Assembly: GCF_018595675.2 (NCBI RefSeq)
Contig: NZ_CP092333.1
Span: forward strand, 3,062,001-3,126,000
DNA length: 64,000 nucleotides
Origin: Flavihumibacter fluvii
Lineage (GTDB): Bacteria > Bacteroidota > Bacteroidia > Chitinophagales > Chitinophagaceae
Direction: 5' to 3'
This document shows, in pieces, positions 8,454 through 17,820 of the stretch. The notes beneath the pieces are model-generated. The model did no database searches and was not told the origin of the DNA. It saw nothing but the letters and a program-made list of their open reading frames with translations. Made by a program: the position numbers and the translations under genes. Within the stretch, counting starts at the first letter, position 1; the number at the start of each line of letters is the position of its first letter.

Positions 8454-10793
8454 ATGAATAAATTATACACATTGGTATCACCAGGTTCTTTCAGGTGCTG
8501 GCTTTGTTGTTTGTTGTTTTTCGTCACAACAGCAGCGCTCGCACAACCGAAAGTGGGATACTCATACGTTAACATCACTAAAAAAACCGTAGGCGGCACC
8601 GTTGAGCCGGGCGATGTTCTTGAAGTACGGTATAGTGTTATGTTCCCCTGGGGATTTAATGCAGCTAACAATCGCCGGGTATATAGGGTCCGCTATTACG
8701 ATAATGTTCCGAGCAATACAACCATGTTGACCGGCGGTACCGATCGTCTCAGGATTATTACCAATGAAGGCACTACCTTTTACCAGTATACCCTTGCGAC
8801 AGGTGATGATGCCGGAAATTACAAAGCGACTGCGGTTGCTCCGGAATATAAGATCCGGATCAATATAGGCGGCCCGCTGGGATTAGCGCCTACAGCCCCG
8901 GCCAATAATTTAACGACCGACCTTACCGGGGGCGGAACGATTAACCTGACTGCATCCGGAACCGGCGACCAGCCCAAATGGTGGACGGGTCACTTGTTTT
9001 CCACTTCCTTCAGGGTGCAGGTTTCAGGAACATATGGACAAACCATCACCATGGGTGGCGGCAGGTTATATTATTCCCTGTTATCAAACGGATCCGGGGC
9101 TACCTTCCTGCCGGTACCTACTTATACCATTATGATCGCCAAGGATGATGCCCTTTGTGATAATAAGGTTGGATCGAATTTCGCCGCAGAATCCGGGGGT
9201 ACATTCGGAAATGCAGCCGGACTAAACCGCGCAGCCGGACCGGCCTTCCCGGTTCCTTCCTATTCCTATGTAAATAATGTCAGCGCTTCTGTTGCGGTTA
9301 ATGATGGCAGTTATGCAATTGTTAATAATACCAGTCCCAGGTCGAGCACCAACACCAACGCCCGTCATATACCCAACTGTGGAACAGGCGCAACTGCTGC
9401 AGATGATTGTAACAACAGGATGTTTGGTGGCCATTGGGATATCATTGGTGACCATACCGGGCAAACCACCGGAGCAAGTAATAACCCGCCAGCTTCAACG
9501 ACCAGTTCAGGTTATATGCTGATGGTGAATTCGGATATGGTAACCTCAGAAGCCTATAAACAAACAATCAATAGTCTTTGTCCGAATACCACCTACGAAT
9601 TTTCTGCCTGGGTGAAGAATATCTGTTCCACTTGTGGTTCTAACGCTAACCTGGTAGCAACAAACCTGCCGGGAGTATTACCTAACCTCACGTTTGTTTT
9701 GGATGGGGTTGACAGGTATAGTACCGGGGAGATCGCTTATGGCAGCAGTTGGGTAAAGAAAGGATTCACTTTTACAACTGGTCCTACACAATCTTCTGTT
9801 ACATTTTCCATAAGGAATAATGCACAGGGCGGTGGTGGTAACGACTGGGTGATGGATGATATTTCCATCGCCAGCTGCACGCCCAACCTCATCATGAAAC
9901 CATATGGAAACGCAACGGTTTGCTATGGCAACCCTGTTGATTTCGCTGCAGATATCGAAAGTATTTCCAGCAACTATACACACTGGCGCTGGGAAAAAAG
10001 TAATGATGGTGGAACAAACTGGATCAATGAAACATCTGGTACCGGAACCCCGGTGCTTGCATCCGGCAAATATACCTACACTGTTGACCATCCATCATTT
10101 ACGGGTGACAGTTCCGCACATGGCGATATCATCAGGCTGAGGGTGGCAACAACTGCAGGCAACCTGGATGACAATAGTTGTTCTTTCCTGGCTTCAACAC
10201 AGGTAGTCATCCTTGTAAACAATTGCCAGAACGTATTAAGCTCAGACATCACCCAGTTCAAAGCCCAGCAAATCAATGCCGGTGTCTCACTGCGATGGGC
10301 TGCGGTTAATGAAATGGCCGGACTAAAATACCAGATCGAAAAAAGTACTGACCAACGCAATTGGAAGAAGCTTCCGGTAGTATCCGCTAAAGTTACTGCA
10401 GGCCAGAATAATTACACTGAGCTTGATCCCGGAACATTGTCCCAAACTACCCATTACCGCATCAGTATGGTTTTGAATGACAAAATAAAATATACCCACC
10501 AGGTAACTGTACAACCAAATTCAAGTGTTCCGTCTGGCCTTACAATAAAAACCATTCAAAATCCGTTCTCCAATAGTTTACCATTCGAATTGGTGGTGCC
10601 AGAAAATGGAGAAGTGAATATCATGTTGTTTGATTTGTATGGTAAGCCGCAGAAACAGCTGAACTGGAAAGTATCGAGAGGCAGTAACCGGTTGAACCTT
10701 AGCGAAACCTCCACCTTATCGGCAGGTAACTATATCCTGATGGTAAGATTCAATGACCAGGTCGCACAGAAAAAAGTATTAAAAATGAATTAG
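8454..10793 (+). CDS. Large exported protein with T9SS C-terminal sorting domain
   Basis: The 779-residue product has a signal peptide ending in AALAQ (about residue 31). After it come a beta-rich region (about 35-270), a cysteine-containing carbohydrate-binding-like module with the segment LCPNTTYEFSAWVKNICS and ending WVMDDISIASC (about 280-475), an immunoglobulin-like region with two cysteines (about 475-600), and a C-terminal domain starting near residue 690 with LMVRFNDQVAQKKVLKMN at the end. The end matches the type A sorting signal of the Type IX secretion system (Gly-rich turn, AGNYILMV strand, final basic Lys-rich strand). It is therefore probably translocated and anchored on the cell surface. 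No catalytic motif was recognised; an adhesin or glycan-binding role is inference. The gene stands alone with its own terminator. Confidence 0.82.
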   Translation: MNKLYTLVSPGSFRCWLCCLLFFVTTAALAQPKVGYSYVNITKKTVGGTVEPGDVLEVRYSVMFPWGFNAANNRRVYRVRYYDNVPSNTTMLTGGTDRLRIITNEGTTFYQYTLATGDDAGNYKATAVAPEYKIRINIGGPLGLAPTAPANNLTTDLTGGGTINLTASGTGDQPKWWTGHLFSTSFRVQVSGTYGQTITMGGGRLYYSLLSNGSGATFLPVPTYTIMIAKDDALCDNKVGSNFAAESGGTFGNAAGLNRAAGPAFPVPSYSYVNNVSASVAVNDGSYAIVNNTSPRSSTNTNARHIPNCGTGATAADDCNNRMFGGHWDIIGDHTGQTTGASNNPPASTTSSGYMLMVNSDMVTSEAYKQTINSLCPNTTYEFSAWVKNICSTCGSNANLVATNLPGVLPNLTFVLDGVDRYSTGEIAYGSSWVKKGFTFTTGPTQSSVTFSIRNNAQGGGGNDWVMDDISIASCTPNLIMKPYGNATVCYGNPVDFAADIESISSNYTHWRWEKSNDGGTNWINETSGTGTPVLASGKYTYTVDHPSFTGDSSAHGDIIRLRVATTAGNLDDNSCSFLASTQVVILVNNCQNVLSSDITQFKAQQINAGVSLRWAAVNEMAGLKYQIEKSTDQRNWKKLPVVSAKVTAGQNNYTELDPGTLSQTTHYRISMVLNDKIKYTHQVTVQPNSSVPSGLTIKTIQNPFSNSLPFELVVPENGEVNIMLFDLYGKPQKQLNWKVSRGSNRLNLSETSTLSAGNYILMVRFNDQVAQKKVLKMN

Positions 10794-10917
10794 TAAAAAT
10801 AGTCTCACGTTCTGTTTTGGTCCGTTCCTTATATTGCTTTGACGACCAATATCCACCGAAAGACCAAAAAGGCTTGGTTAAAAGGAAATGTTGTCAATTT
10901 CGAATATAGGGTTTAGC

Positions 10918-10948
10918 GCCCTGCCTTTCCAGGCGGGGCCATTTTTTT
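10918..10948 (+). terminator. Terminator after the T9SS protein gene
   Basis: Nine-pair stem GCCCTGCCT / AGGCGGGGC (one T-G wobble) with loop TTCC, followed by CA and seven T. The T-run overlaps the stop codon of the convergent lspA gene. Confidence 0.75.
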
Positions 10949-11666
10949 AAGAAACCTGCACATTGTCATTCACCTTTGTATTGGTTTCAATAGACTTGTC
11001 GGCCTCTTCAACCACAGGTAACATAAACCGTTTCTGAAAGATCAATAAGGTGATTACCCCTACAGAAATTGAAGCATCGGCAAGGTTAAATACCGGGCTA
11101 AAAAATTCAAAATCATCCCCGCCAACAAAAGGGAACCAACCAGGATAGGTTGACCTGATGATGGGGAAATAAAACATATCTACAACCTTACCATGCAGGA
11201 AACCGGCATAGCCATGATCCGGGAACATAGCTGCAACTGAAGTATAGGTGCTGCTCTCAAATATTAGTCCGTAAAACATACTGTCGATCAGGTTGCCCAA
11301 AGCACCAGCAAAAATGAGGGCTACACATACAATGAATCCCGGCGAGTATTTCTTCCGCAAAATTTCCCGGATATACCAGACGCCAAAAACGACAGCTACC
11401 ATCCTGAATAAGGTTAAGGCCATCTTACCCATCGCGCCGCCAAATTTCCAACCCCAGGCCATTCCTTCATTTTCAACAAAATAAATCTGGCACCATTCCG
11501 CATTTTTGCCAAAAGGCCTGATACCGCCATCATAAGGCGTCACTGCCATATGCGACTCATCCCAATGGTAACTCAGGGGCATATGGGTTTTAACCCAGAT
11601 CTTAATAACCTGGTCCACGACCAGGATCAACAATATCAAAAAAATTATATTTCTTGCCTTTGCCAT
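10947..11666 (-). CDS. lspA: Lipoprotein signal peptidase (prolipoprotein signal peptidase II)
   Basis: Inner-membrane aspartyl protease that cleaves prolipoproteins before the lipidated cysteine. Seen: four hydrophobic helices, the first catalytic aspartate in GALGNLIDSMFYG and the second in FNLADASISVGV. At 239 residues it is longer than the roughly 160 of most LspA proteins; the extra length is an insertion of about 45 residues between the two aspartate motifs and a longer region after helix one, a shape seen in Bacteroidota. The ATG at 11666 is chosen: an upstream in-frame TTG lies inside a perfect TATCTTTG promoter box. It is the last gene behind gldF-gldG-terC-murF/alr and serves the many lipoproteins in this window. 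Confidence 0.92.
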   Translation of the reverse strand: MAKARNIIFLILLILVVDQVIKIWVKTHMPLSYHWDESHMAVTPYDGGIRPFGKNAEWCQIYFVENEGMAWGWKFGGAMGKMALTLFRMVAVVFGVWYIREILRKKYSPGFIVCVALIFAGALGNLIDSMFYGLIFESSTYTSVAAMFPDHGYAGFLHGKVVDMFYFPIIRSTYPGWFPFVGGDDFEFFSPVFNLADASISVGVITLLIFQKRFMLPVVEEADKSIETNTKVNDNVQVS

Positions 11667-11684
11667 AATATTTGCTAAAAAGGA

Positions 11685-11692
11685 CAAAGATA
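11685..11692 (-). promoter_or_regulatory. -7 promoter box of lspA
   Basis: Minus strand TATCTTTG, an exact TAnnTTTG match, 18 bases before the chosen ATG (11666). It suggests that lspA can be expressed separately from the upstream genes and rules out the TTG start inside the box. Confidence 0.55.
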
Positions 11693-11707
11693 GCCGTTGC
11701 GACGAAT

Positions 11708-14182
11708 CTAGTCCTGATAATATATTCTTTTAACTCTCTGTGAAATGCCGGTTAAGATCTCATAGGGTATGGTCCCGGCCCATTCCGCCAAATCCAAAAC
11801 CGGTAAACCCTTACCAAAAACGATCACTTCGTCACCTTCCTTTACCCCTTCGATACCAGTAATATCAATCATGGTCATGTCCATGCAAATACTGCCTATA
11901 ACCGGGGCCAATTGATTCCCCACCTTCATCTTTCCCCGGCCATTGCCCAAGACCCTCGGATAACCGTCAGCATACCCGATCCTGACGGTTGCGATAGCAG
12001 AAGGCCTGGAGATAATTCCCCTGCGTCCATAACCAACAGTTTCCCCGGGTAACAACTGCTTGACCTGGGCGATCGTTGTCTTTAATGTGGAGACTTCTTC
12101 CAAACCCAGTTTTCCATCTGCAGAAGGATCAATCCCATACAGTCCAATGCCCAACCGAACCATTCCGAACTGCCATTGCGGCTTACGAAATATGGCTGCG
12201 GTGTTCTCAATGTGTTTGATGAATGCATAGGGCACCACTGTTTCCAGTTCGGCGCAAAATTTCAAAAAACGGTCCACCTGTTCATTTGTAAACGCATCGT
12301 AGCGGGGATCCTCACTGGCAGCTAGGTGACTGAAGACGGATTGAATCTTAAAACTTTCCAGGCGCAGCAATTCAAGCAGTACCGGGATATCCTGCTGCGA
12401 AAATCCAAGCCGGTTCATGCCCGTCTCCATTTCAATATGTACGGCATATTGCGGGATGCCTTCCTGCCTGATAAAATGCTCGAATTTCCTATATAGGTCC
12501 AGCGAATACAATACCGGTTCCAGGTTATATTCTACCAGTGCATTAAAGCCGGATGATGCTACATTCATCACCATAATCGGGAGGTGGATACCTGCTTTAC
12601 GCAAAGCCACCCCTTCATCGGTATAGGCCACAGCAAGGTAGTCTACCCCATGAAACTGAAGGAGGTTAGCTATCTCAAAACTTCCGCTGCCATAAGAAAA
12701 CGCCTTTACCATGGCCATCATCTTTGTCCCGGGATGAAGCATTCCCTGGTAAGACTTCAGGTTATTAAGCATGGCATTCAGGTTAATCTCCATTACCGTC
12801 TGGTGCACCTGCATCTCCAATAACGCACTGAGGTCCTCGAAAGAAAAAGAACGGGCACCTTTTATCAATATCGTTTCATCTGAAAAATTCAACACATCAA
12901 AGTGTTGTATAGCGGCTTCTGTTGAAACAAATGATTGCACCTCGATATCGCAGGCTGAAAAATAATCAAGGTGTAGTCCAATTTCATGGCCTACAGCCAC
13001 CAACCTTTTCACACCATGGTGTTTAAGTAAAATAGCCACGCGCTGGTACAATTGATCTGTCGATAAAGCGGTCTGCGGTATATCGGAGAGGATGACTGTT
13101 TTCTTGCGATGCTGTTGCTGTTGCGATAAAAAATCAAGGGCAATCACCAGGGAACTGAGGTCGGCTGAATAACTGTCATTGATCACTGAACAGTGATTGA
13201 TACCCTCCTTTAATTCAAGACGCATAGCCACACTGTGCAGCTGGGCAATCCTGCCTGTAATTACAGCGGGATCAACACCAAGGAATAGCAGCGTTGCACA
13301 GCAGGACAAAACATTTTCAATGGAAGCATCATCCGCAAATGGAATGTCCAGTGTAAATGCTGATCCGGAGAAATGAATGGAACAGGTTGACCTGTTCTCC
13401 TTCTTCTGCAGGTTTTTAACACACATACCCGCTTCAGTGTCAAATCCCCAGCTAAACAATTGCTGCTTCGACGGCACAAGTTCTTCCACCAGTTCATCAA
13501 CCAGTGGATTGCCTTTTTTATAGATGACCACATCAGCATGCTTAAAGAGTAACCATTTTTCCCGCAGCTTTTCTTCCATAGAATAAAATCCTTCTGAATG
13601 CGCTGAGCCCAGGTTGGTAAAAACGCCAATAGTAGGCTGGATGATCTTTTGCAAGGACTGCATTTCGCCATTCTGTGAAATGCCCGCTTCGAAAATTCCC
13701 AGCTGATGCCTGGGCTCCATCAGCCAAACACTCAAGGGAACACCAATTTGCGAATTATAACTCCGGGGACTGCGCACCACAGCCAGGTCTGGTTCGAGCA
13801 ACTGGTTCAGCCATTCCTTTACAATGGTTTTACCATTACTGCCTGTAATGCCTATAACGGGGATGGCGAAACGATTCCTGTGTTCTGTTGCAAGAGCCTG
13901 CAATGCAGCTAATCCATCAGGTACCAATAAAAAATTACCGCCGGCATATTCTTTAATATCGATCTCATCACTCACAACAAAATGCCGGACGCCTTGCTGG
14001 TATAACCGGCTAATGAATTGATGGCCATCCCTGCTGCTGCTTTTCAAGGCGAAAAAAAGACTACTATCCGGGTAGAGCAGTTTCCTGCTGTCGATCAGCA
14101 GGTGTGAAACAATGCCATGATCACCCCGCTGCAACCAGACGCCGTTGATCATTTTGGCAATATCGTGTATGGCATAGTTCAC
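11708..14182 (-). CDS. murF-alr: Bifunctional UDP-N-acetylmuramoyl-tripeptide:D-Ala-D-Ala ligase / alanine racemase
   Basis: An 824-residue fusion of two peptidoglycan-precursor enzymes. Residues 1 to about 455 are a MurF-type Mur ligase with P-loop GITGSNGKTIVKEW (about residue 106) and the YNSQIGVPLSVW block. Residues from about 463 (MEINLNAML) are an alanine racemase with the PLP lysine in MAMVKAFSYGSG, EMETGMNRLGF, VRLGIGLYGI and the C-terminal CMDMTMID and SQRVKRIYY blocks. One chain thus makes D-alanine and adds D-Ala-D-Ala. The fusion is known in Bacteroidota. The start is GTG at 14182, directly after the terC stop codon (TAAGTG); the first internal ATG, at residue 11, would remove part of the domain. 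Confidence 0.95.
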   Translation of the reverse strand: MNYAIHDIAKMINGVWLQRGDHGIVSHLLIDSRKLLYPDSSLFFALKSSSRDGHQFISRLYQQGVRHFVVSDEIDIKEYAGGNFLLVPDGLAALQALATEHRNRFAIPVIGITGSNGKTIVKEWLNQLLEPDLAVVRSPRSYNSQIGVPLSVWLMEPRHQLGIFEAGISQNGEMQSLQKIIQPTIGVFTNLGSAHSEGFYSMEEKLREKWLLFKHADVVIYKKGNPLVDELVEELVPSKQQLFSWGFDTEAGMCVKNLQKKENRSTCSIHFSGSAFTLDIPFADDASIENVLSCCATLLFLGVDPAVITGRIAQLHSVAMRLELKEGINHCSVINDSYSADLSSLVIALDFLSQQQQHRKKTVILSDIPQTALSTDQLYQRVAILLKHHGVKRLVAVGHEIGLHLDYFSACDIEVQSFVSTEAAIQHFDVLNFSDETILIKGARSFSFEDLSALLEMQVHQTVMEINLNAMLNNLKSYQGMLHPGTKMMAMVKAFSYGSGSFEIANLLQFHGVDYLAVAYTDEGVALRKAGIHLPIMVMNVASSGFNALVEYNLEPVLYSLDLYRKFEHFIRQEGIPQYAVHIEMETGMNRLGFSQQDIPVLLELLRLESFKIQSVFSHLAASEDPRYDAFTNEQVDRFLKFCAELETVVPYAFIKHIENTAAIFRKPQWQFGMVRLGIGLYGIDPSADGKLGLEEVSTLKTTIAQVKQLLPGETVGYGRRGIISRPSAIATVRIGYADGYPRVLGNGRGKMKVGNQLAPVIGSICMDMTMIDITGIEGVKEGDEVIVFGKGLPVLDLAEWAGTIPYEILTGISQRVKRIYYQD

Positions 14183-14184
14183 AC

Positions 14185-15144
14185 TTAATGCAGGTCAATA
14201 TCATTATTTTCAGCCTGGTTATTTTCAGAACGGTTGGCCACACTTATGGAATACACTACGGATGCCGAAATACATATTACGATCACCATAAGCGAAATAA
14301 GAACAGAGATCTTGATGTCGAAAAATTCAACCAGCATCTTAATCCCGATGAAAACCAATACCACGGCGATGCCCTGCTGGAGATAAGCAAATTTATTTAC
14401 AGCTCCCTTGAGCAGGAAGAAAAGTGACCGCAATCCCAGCACTGCAAAAATGTTCGAAGTATACACCACCATCCTGTTTTGGGAAATTGCAAAAACTGCC
14501 GGTATGGAATCCAGTGCAAACACGATATCCGTTGTGGCCAGCATGATTATTACCACAAACATATTGGTGTAAAATCGTTTCCCGCCTTCCACTACGGTGA
14601 ACTTGCCATTACCATCATGTGAAACTATCGGAAATAACCGCTGTAAGAATCGGTACACCTTATTCTCTGAAAGATTGACTTCTTCATCGTTTTTTGCAGC
14701 AAACATCTTAATGCCGGTATACAGTAAAAGCGCCCCGAAAACATAGAGGAGCCAATGAAACCGTTCAATAAGGACAATTCCAATGGAAATAAAAATGACC
14801 CGGAATAAGATGGCCATCATGATACCGATCAGCAATGCGCGCGGAACATATTCTTCGTTAACGCGGAAGAAAGAAAAAATCAGGATGAATACAAAGATAT
14901 TATCAATACTTAATGACCATTCCATCAGGTAAGCGCTCAGGTACTCAAGTGCAGTGGTCCGGCCGTCTTCCACCCACATAAAAACAAAAAATGCCATAGC
15001 CAGCAAAACCCAGAAAATGGTTTGTACAAGGGCCTTTTTCATGGTAATCTGCGTGGATTGTTTACTTAACAACCCCAGGTCGAATACCAGTGCAACCACT
15101 AATACAATTCCAAAGACCAGGTAGGTAATCTGTTCAGGTGTCAT
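14185..15144 (-). CDS. TerC family integral membrane protein
   Basis: A 319-residue membrane protein with about eight to nine hydrophobic helices. Seen: LEYLSAYLMEWSLSIDNIFVF (TerC signature with acidic and polar intramembrane residues) near residue 67, and the second repeat VIIMLATTDIVFALDSIPAVFAIS near residue 200, each carrying the conserved Asp. Family members are linked to tellurite resistance and, more recently, to manganese export or metal loading of exported proteins. Its place between gldG and murF/alr, overlapping gldG by four bases (ATGA), suggests a housekeeping envelope or metal role rather than tellurite resistance; this is inference. The C-terminus is polar and Asn-rich. Confidence 0.9.
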   Translation of the reverse strand: MTPEQITYLVFGIVLVVALVFDLGLLSKQSTQITMKKALVQTIFWVLLAMAFFVFMWVEDGRTTALEYLSAYLMEWSLSIDNIFVFILIFSFFRVNEEYVPRALLIGIMMAILFRVIFISIGIVLIERFHWLLYVFGALLLYTGIKMFAAKNDEEVNLSENKVYRFLQRLFPIVSHDGNGKFTVVEGGKRFYTNMFVVIIMLATTDIVFALDSIPAVFAISQNRMVVYTSNIFAVLGLRSLFFLLKGAVNKFAYLQQGIAVVLVFIGIKMLVEFFDIKISVLISLMVIVICISASVVYSISVANRSENNQAENNDIDLH

Positions 15145-16847
15145 GATTTTTTTTGATATCGTCTTTTACGCAACCATTGGTAAATAAATCCGAAAGCCAG
15201 GATAATCAATACAGGTAAAGCGATATTGATCAACTGCCACCGGGTTTTCCCTTCTTCTAATTTTTTCTTATCGAGTAATCGCAGCGTAAAGTCCTTGCTG
15301 CGGGTTTCCAGTATACCAGATTCGTCAACCATATATTCTATACAGTTCTGTATGAATTCCCGGTTGGCATACTGGTATTTTGTATATGCATTCATCCCCA
15401 TAGGGAGCGGTCCTTCTTTTTCAGTAACTGCATTTAAGGCAATATCACCATCGGCAATTACAATCATCTTATTGGGAACGGAAAGCGTGCTGATGGCTTG
15501 TCCGGCATTTTGCCATTCCGCTTTTTGTTCAGCCGACAACCGGTTATTAAAAAGTGAGGGGAAATTCCCTTCCAGTAACACGGCTACCGGAACTGCTCCT
15601 TTATTAAAGGTTCGCAGGTCTGCTTCTGATTGAATACTCTGCCAGCTTACCCTGGCGGGTGTGGCCAATATGCGGGATTCAGGTGATGTAGCAAGCAGGA
15701 CTGTTTTCCGTATCCCTTTCGCTTCTACAGTATCGATGGAATTGGGAAACTGGGACAATACATAATCCAGGTTCTTTGCAACCGGGTGGCCGCTATAATT
15801 GGTAAGTAAAGGGAAATACGGCCATGGTAAAACCTGGATTTGAGGCTTGCCGCCAACGCTTCCCACCACTGAAGGGATTCGGTCGGCATTGAGGTCCTGG
15901 ACGAGGTCCTGGTTGATTCTTACCCCATATTTAAATAACTGGTCTTCCAGGTTGAGTCCGCGGTCAAATGCAATGAATTCATTCTGTACCCGTTGCAGGC
16001 TATCCATTTCTGCATACAGGTTATCGATCATCCAGATAATTTTTCCACCCTGCATCACATACTGGTCCAGTTTTAATTTCTGCGCATCTGTAAATGGCTT
16101 CACTGGTTTTACAATGATCAGGGCTTTGAATACAGGCGGGATGATAGTTACACTGTCAACAGGAAGAATACGAAAAGCGTAATTTTTCTTCAGTACATGG
16201 TCTATAAGGTCAAACACCTGGTAGGATACCGGTTCACCATTCCCATCCAGGTATCCCACCATTGGAACTGTATCCTGTTGCAATTGCTTGATCGCATTGG
16301 CAAATTTGTATTCAAGTAAGGCTTCTGCTTTGTTAAGGGATTCCAACCCACCTTCAGAACTGACGCCCTGCAAAAGATCTATGGCCGTGGTTCTTCCTTT
16401 TAATGATATGACAGCACCAGGAAATACCAGCCGCTCTTCTTTTGCCTCACCTTCCTTCGTTTGTGCTTTAATGTTTGTAGGCCTTAGTCCGAGTTGATAG
16501 AGTGAATCATACAAAACAGCTTTTGCCGTGTCATTCATTCCTTCGCCGGGTTTGATAAACCGGAAGCGAATATTGCTTTTACCAATTGTCTTGAATTCTT
16601 CCAGCAAATCATTGGTACTGGAAGATAATTTCCGGAAACCCGCCGGCATTTCCCCGCTAAGCAAAACATCAATGTTTACCGGTTCCTGAAGACCGGATAA
16701 TAACTTGCGGGTTGGCTTTGACAAGGTGTACCGGCCTTCGGCAGTCAGGTCTGCCCGTACCGGCCATAATCCAGCCAGCCAGTTAAGGATAACAATAGCA
16801 ATAAGTAGGAATATCCAATAATACTTTGAATGGAGTAGTTGCTTCAT
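15141..16847 (-). CDS. gldG: Gliding motility-associated ABC transporter substrate-binding protein GldG
   Basis: A 568-residue protein with an N-terminal membrane segment (YYWIFLLIAIVILNWLAG), a large periplasmic region and a C-terminal membrane helix (about residues 540-560) followed by a basic tail (RKRRYQKKS). The middle carries the ABC-type Gld/auxiliary domain with ADLTAEGRYTLS near the start, YLDGNGEP and KIIWMIDN. It should act with GldF and an ATPase GldA (not in this window) in a transporter required for or affecting gliding in Flavobacteriia. It lies eight bases downstream of gldF and overlaps terC. Loss of GldFG is tolerated in some species, so its necessity here is unknown. Confidence 0.92.
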   Translation of the reverse strand: MKQLLHSKYYWIFLLIAIVILNWLAGLWPVRADLTAEGRYTLSKPTRKLLSGLQEPVNIDVLLSGEMPAGFRKLSSSTNDLLEEFKTIGKSNIRFRFIKPGEGMNDTAKAVLYDSLYQLGLRPTNIKAQTKEGEAKEERLVFPGAVISLKGRTTAIDLLQGVSSEGGLESLNKAEALLEYKFANAIKQLQQDTVPMVGYLDGNGEPVSYQVFDLIDHVLKKNYAFRILPVDSVTIIPPVFKALIIVKPVKPFTDAQKLKLDQYVMQGGKIIWMIDNLYAEMDSLQRVQNEFIAFDRGLNLEDQLFKYGVRINQDLVQDLNADRIPSVVGSVGGKPQIQVLPWPYFPLLTNYSGHPVAKNLDYVLSQFPNSIDTVEAKGIRKTVLLATSPESRILATPARVSWQSIQSEADLRTFNKGAVPVAVLLEGNFPSLFNNRLSAEQKAEWQNAGQAISTLSVPNKMIVIADGDIALNAVTEKEGPLPMGMNAYTKYQYANREFIQNCIEYMVDESGILETRSKDFTLRLLDKKKLEEGKTRWQLINIALPVLIILAFGFIYQWLRKRRYQKKS

Positions 16848-16855
16848 GGGTTCAG

Positions 16856-17578
16856 TTAGCGCAGGGCGATTTTTCGGTTCGTAATTAACAGGAAAAACAG
16901 GATAATACTGCCGAAATAAATAAGGTCCCTGCTATCCAGGACGCCCCTGCTGATGCTTTTATAATGAAAATCGATGCCCACCATTTCCAGCACATAATCC
17001 GCCTTCCCCTGCAACATGGGGATCTTACTAACTGCATTAAATCCGGTGTACAATAAGAAACATAAAAAAGCACTCACCAGGAATGCGACAACACTATTGG
17101 CGGTAAGGCTGCTACACCAGGTACCGATAGCAGTGAATACAGCGGCAAGAAGAAACAAGCCAATAAACGAACCGATGGTTCCGCCTACATCGATGCCTTT
17201 ATCTACAGCCAGGGCTTGCACACTGAAAGCGTAAATGATAGTAGGCAATAAGGCAATAACAATAATGGAAAAAGCGCCCAGGTATTTACCTGCAACCAGT
17301 TGCGCGGGTGACAATGGCCGGGTCTTTAGTATTTCAAATGTACCGGTTTTGAACTCTTCGGACCAGCTGCGCATTGTTACGGCCGGTACAAGGAACAATA
17401 AAATCCACGGGGCCAGCTCAAAGAATTTATCCAGGCTCGCATAACCGTAATCCAGTATGCTCGAGTCTGGAAATACAAACAAAAACAAGCCGTTCATCAA
17501 CAGGAATACAACTATGGAGACTAACCCGGTTAGACTGCCAAAAAATTGCCGGAACTCTTTTTTACAGATTGACCACAT
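16856..17578 (-). CDS. gldF: Gliding motility-associated ABC transporter permease GldF
   Basis: A 240-residue ABC-2 type permease with six hydrophobic helices. Seen: the N-terminal CKKEFRQFFGSLTGL, typical of GldF, and the EFKTGTFEILKTRPLS block that follows the second helix. It is predicted to form the membrane channel with GldG. It is the first gene of the run gldF-gldG-terC-murF/alr-lspA and has its own -7 box five bases before the start. No gldA lies upstream; the next gene in that direction is iscA across 242 bases and a terminator. Confidence 0.92.
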   Translation of the reverse strand: MWSICKKEFRQFFGSLTGLVSIVVFLLMNGLFLFVFPDSSILDYGYASLDKFFELAPWILLFLVPAVTMRSWSEEFKTGTFEILKTRPLSPAQLVAGKYLGAFSIIVIALLPTIIYAFSVQALAVDKGIDVGGTIGSFIGLFLLAAVFTAIGTWCSSLTANSVVAFLVSAFLCFLLYTGFNAVSKIPMLQGKADYVLEMVGIDFHYKSISRGVLDSRDLIYFGSIILFFLLITNRKIALR

Positions 17579-17583
17579 AAATT

Positions 17584-17591
17584 CAAAAATA
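17584..17591 (-). promoter_or_regulatory. -7 promoter box of the gldF operon
   Basis: Minus strand TATTTTTG, exact TAnnTTTG, five bases before the gldF ATG. The spacing predicts almost no 5' leader. Confidence 0.5.
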
Positions 17592-17746
17592 AGTTTTCTC
17601 CGGGAGGAAGGCTACCAAATCAATTATTTTGTTGGTTGATTATCTGGTTTCTTTTAGCTTCGTGTCCGCTAATCAAGATTTACCACTTGAAAAGCACCCA
17701 TGTTATTGACTATTAAGTTGAATAACCAAAACCAACTGCAAAAATT

Positions 17747-17777
17747 AATCCCGCCAACTGGCGGGATTGATTTTTTA
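17747..17777. terminator. Terminator of the isc operon
   Basis: Nine-base arms AATCCCGCC / GGCGGGATT around AACT, with T-runs on both sides (plus: GATTTTTT; minus: AATTTTT). As both flanking genes are on the minus strand, it most likely ends iscS-iscU-iscA. Confidence 0.7.
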
Positions 17778-17787
17778 TATCAGGGGT

Positions 17788-17812
17788 GTCTGACATCTTA
17801 AAGATGTCAGAC
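17788..17812. repeat. Perfect 25-base palindrome
   Basis: GTCTGACATCTT, one central A, AAGATGTCAGAC: 12-bp arms with no mismatch. It has no T-run and lies nine bases beyond the iscA stop codon, next to an ordinary terminator. It may be a second hairpin at the end of the isc mRNA, a regulator site, or a dispersed REP-like element. No second copy was noticed in this window. Confidence 0.65.
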
Positions 17813-17820
17813 AAAGAAGG

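Noticed and set aside
14185-15144. Tellurite-resistance island based on the TerC protein
   Set aside because: No terA, terB, terD, terE or terZ is nearby; TerC sits in an envelope operon with gld and mur genes.
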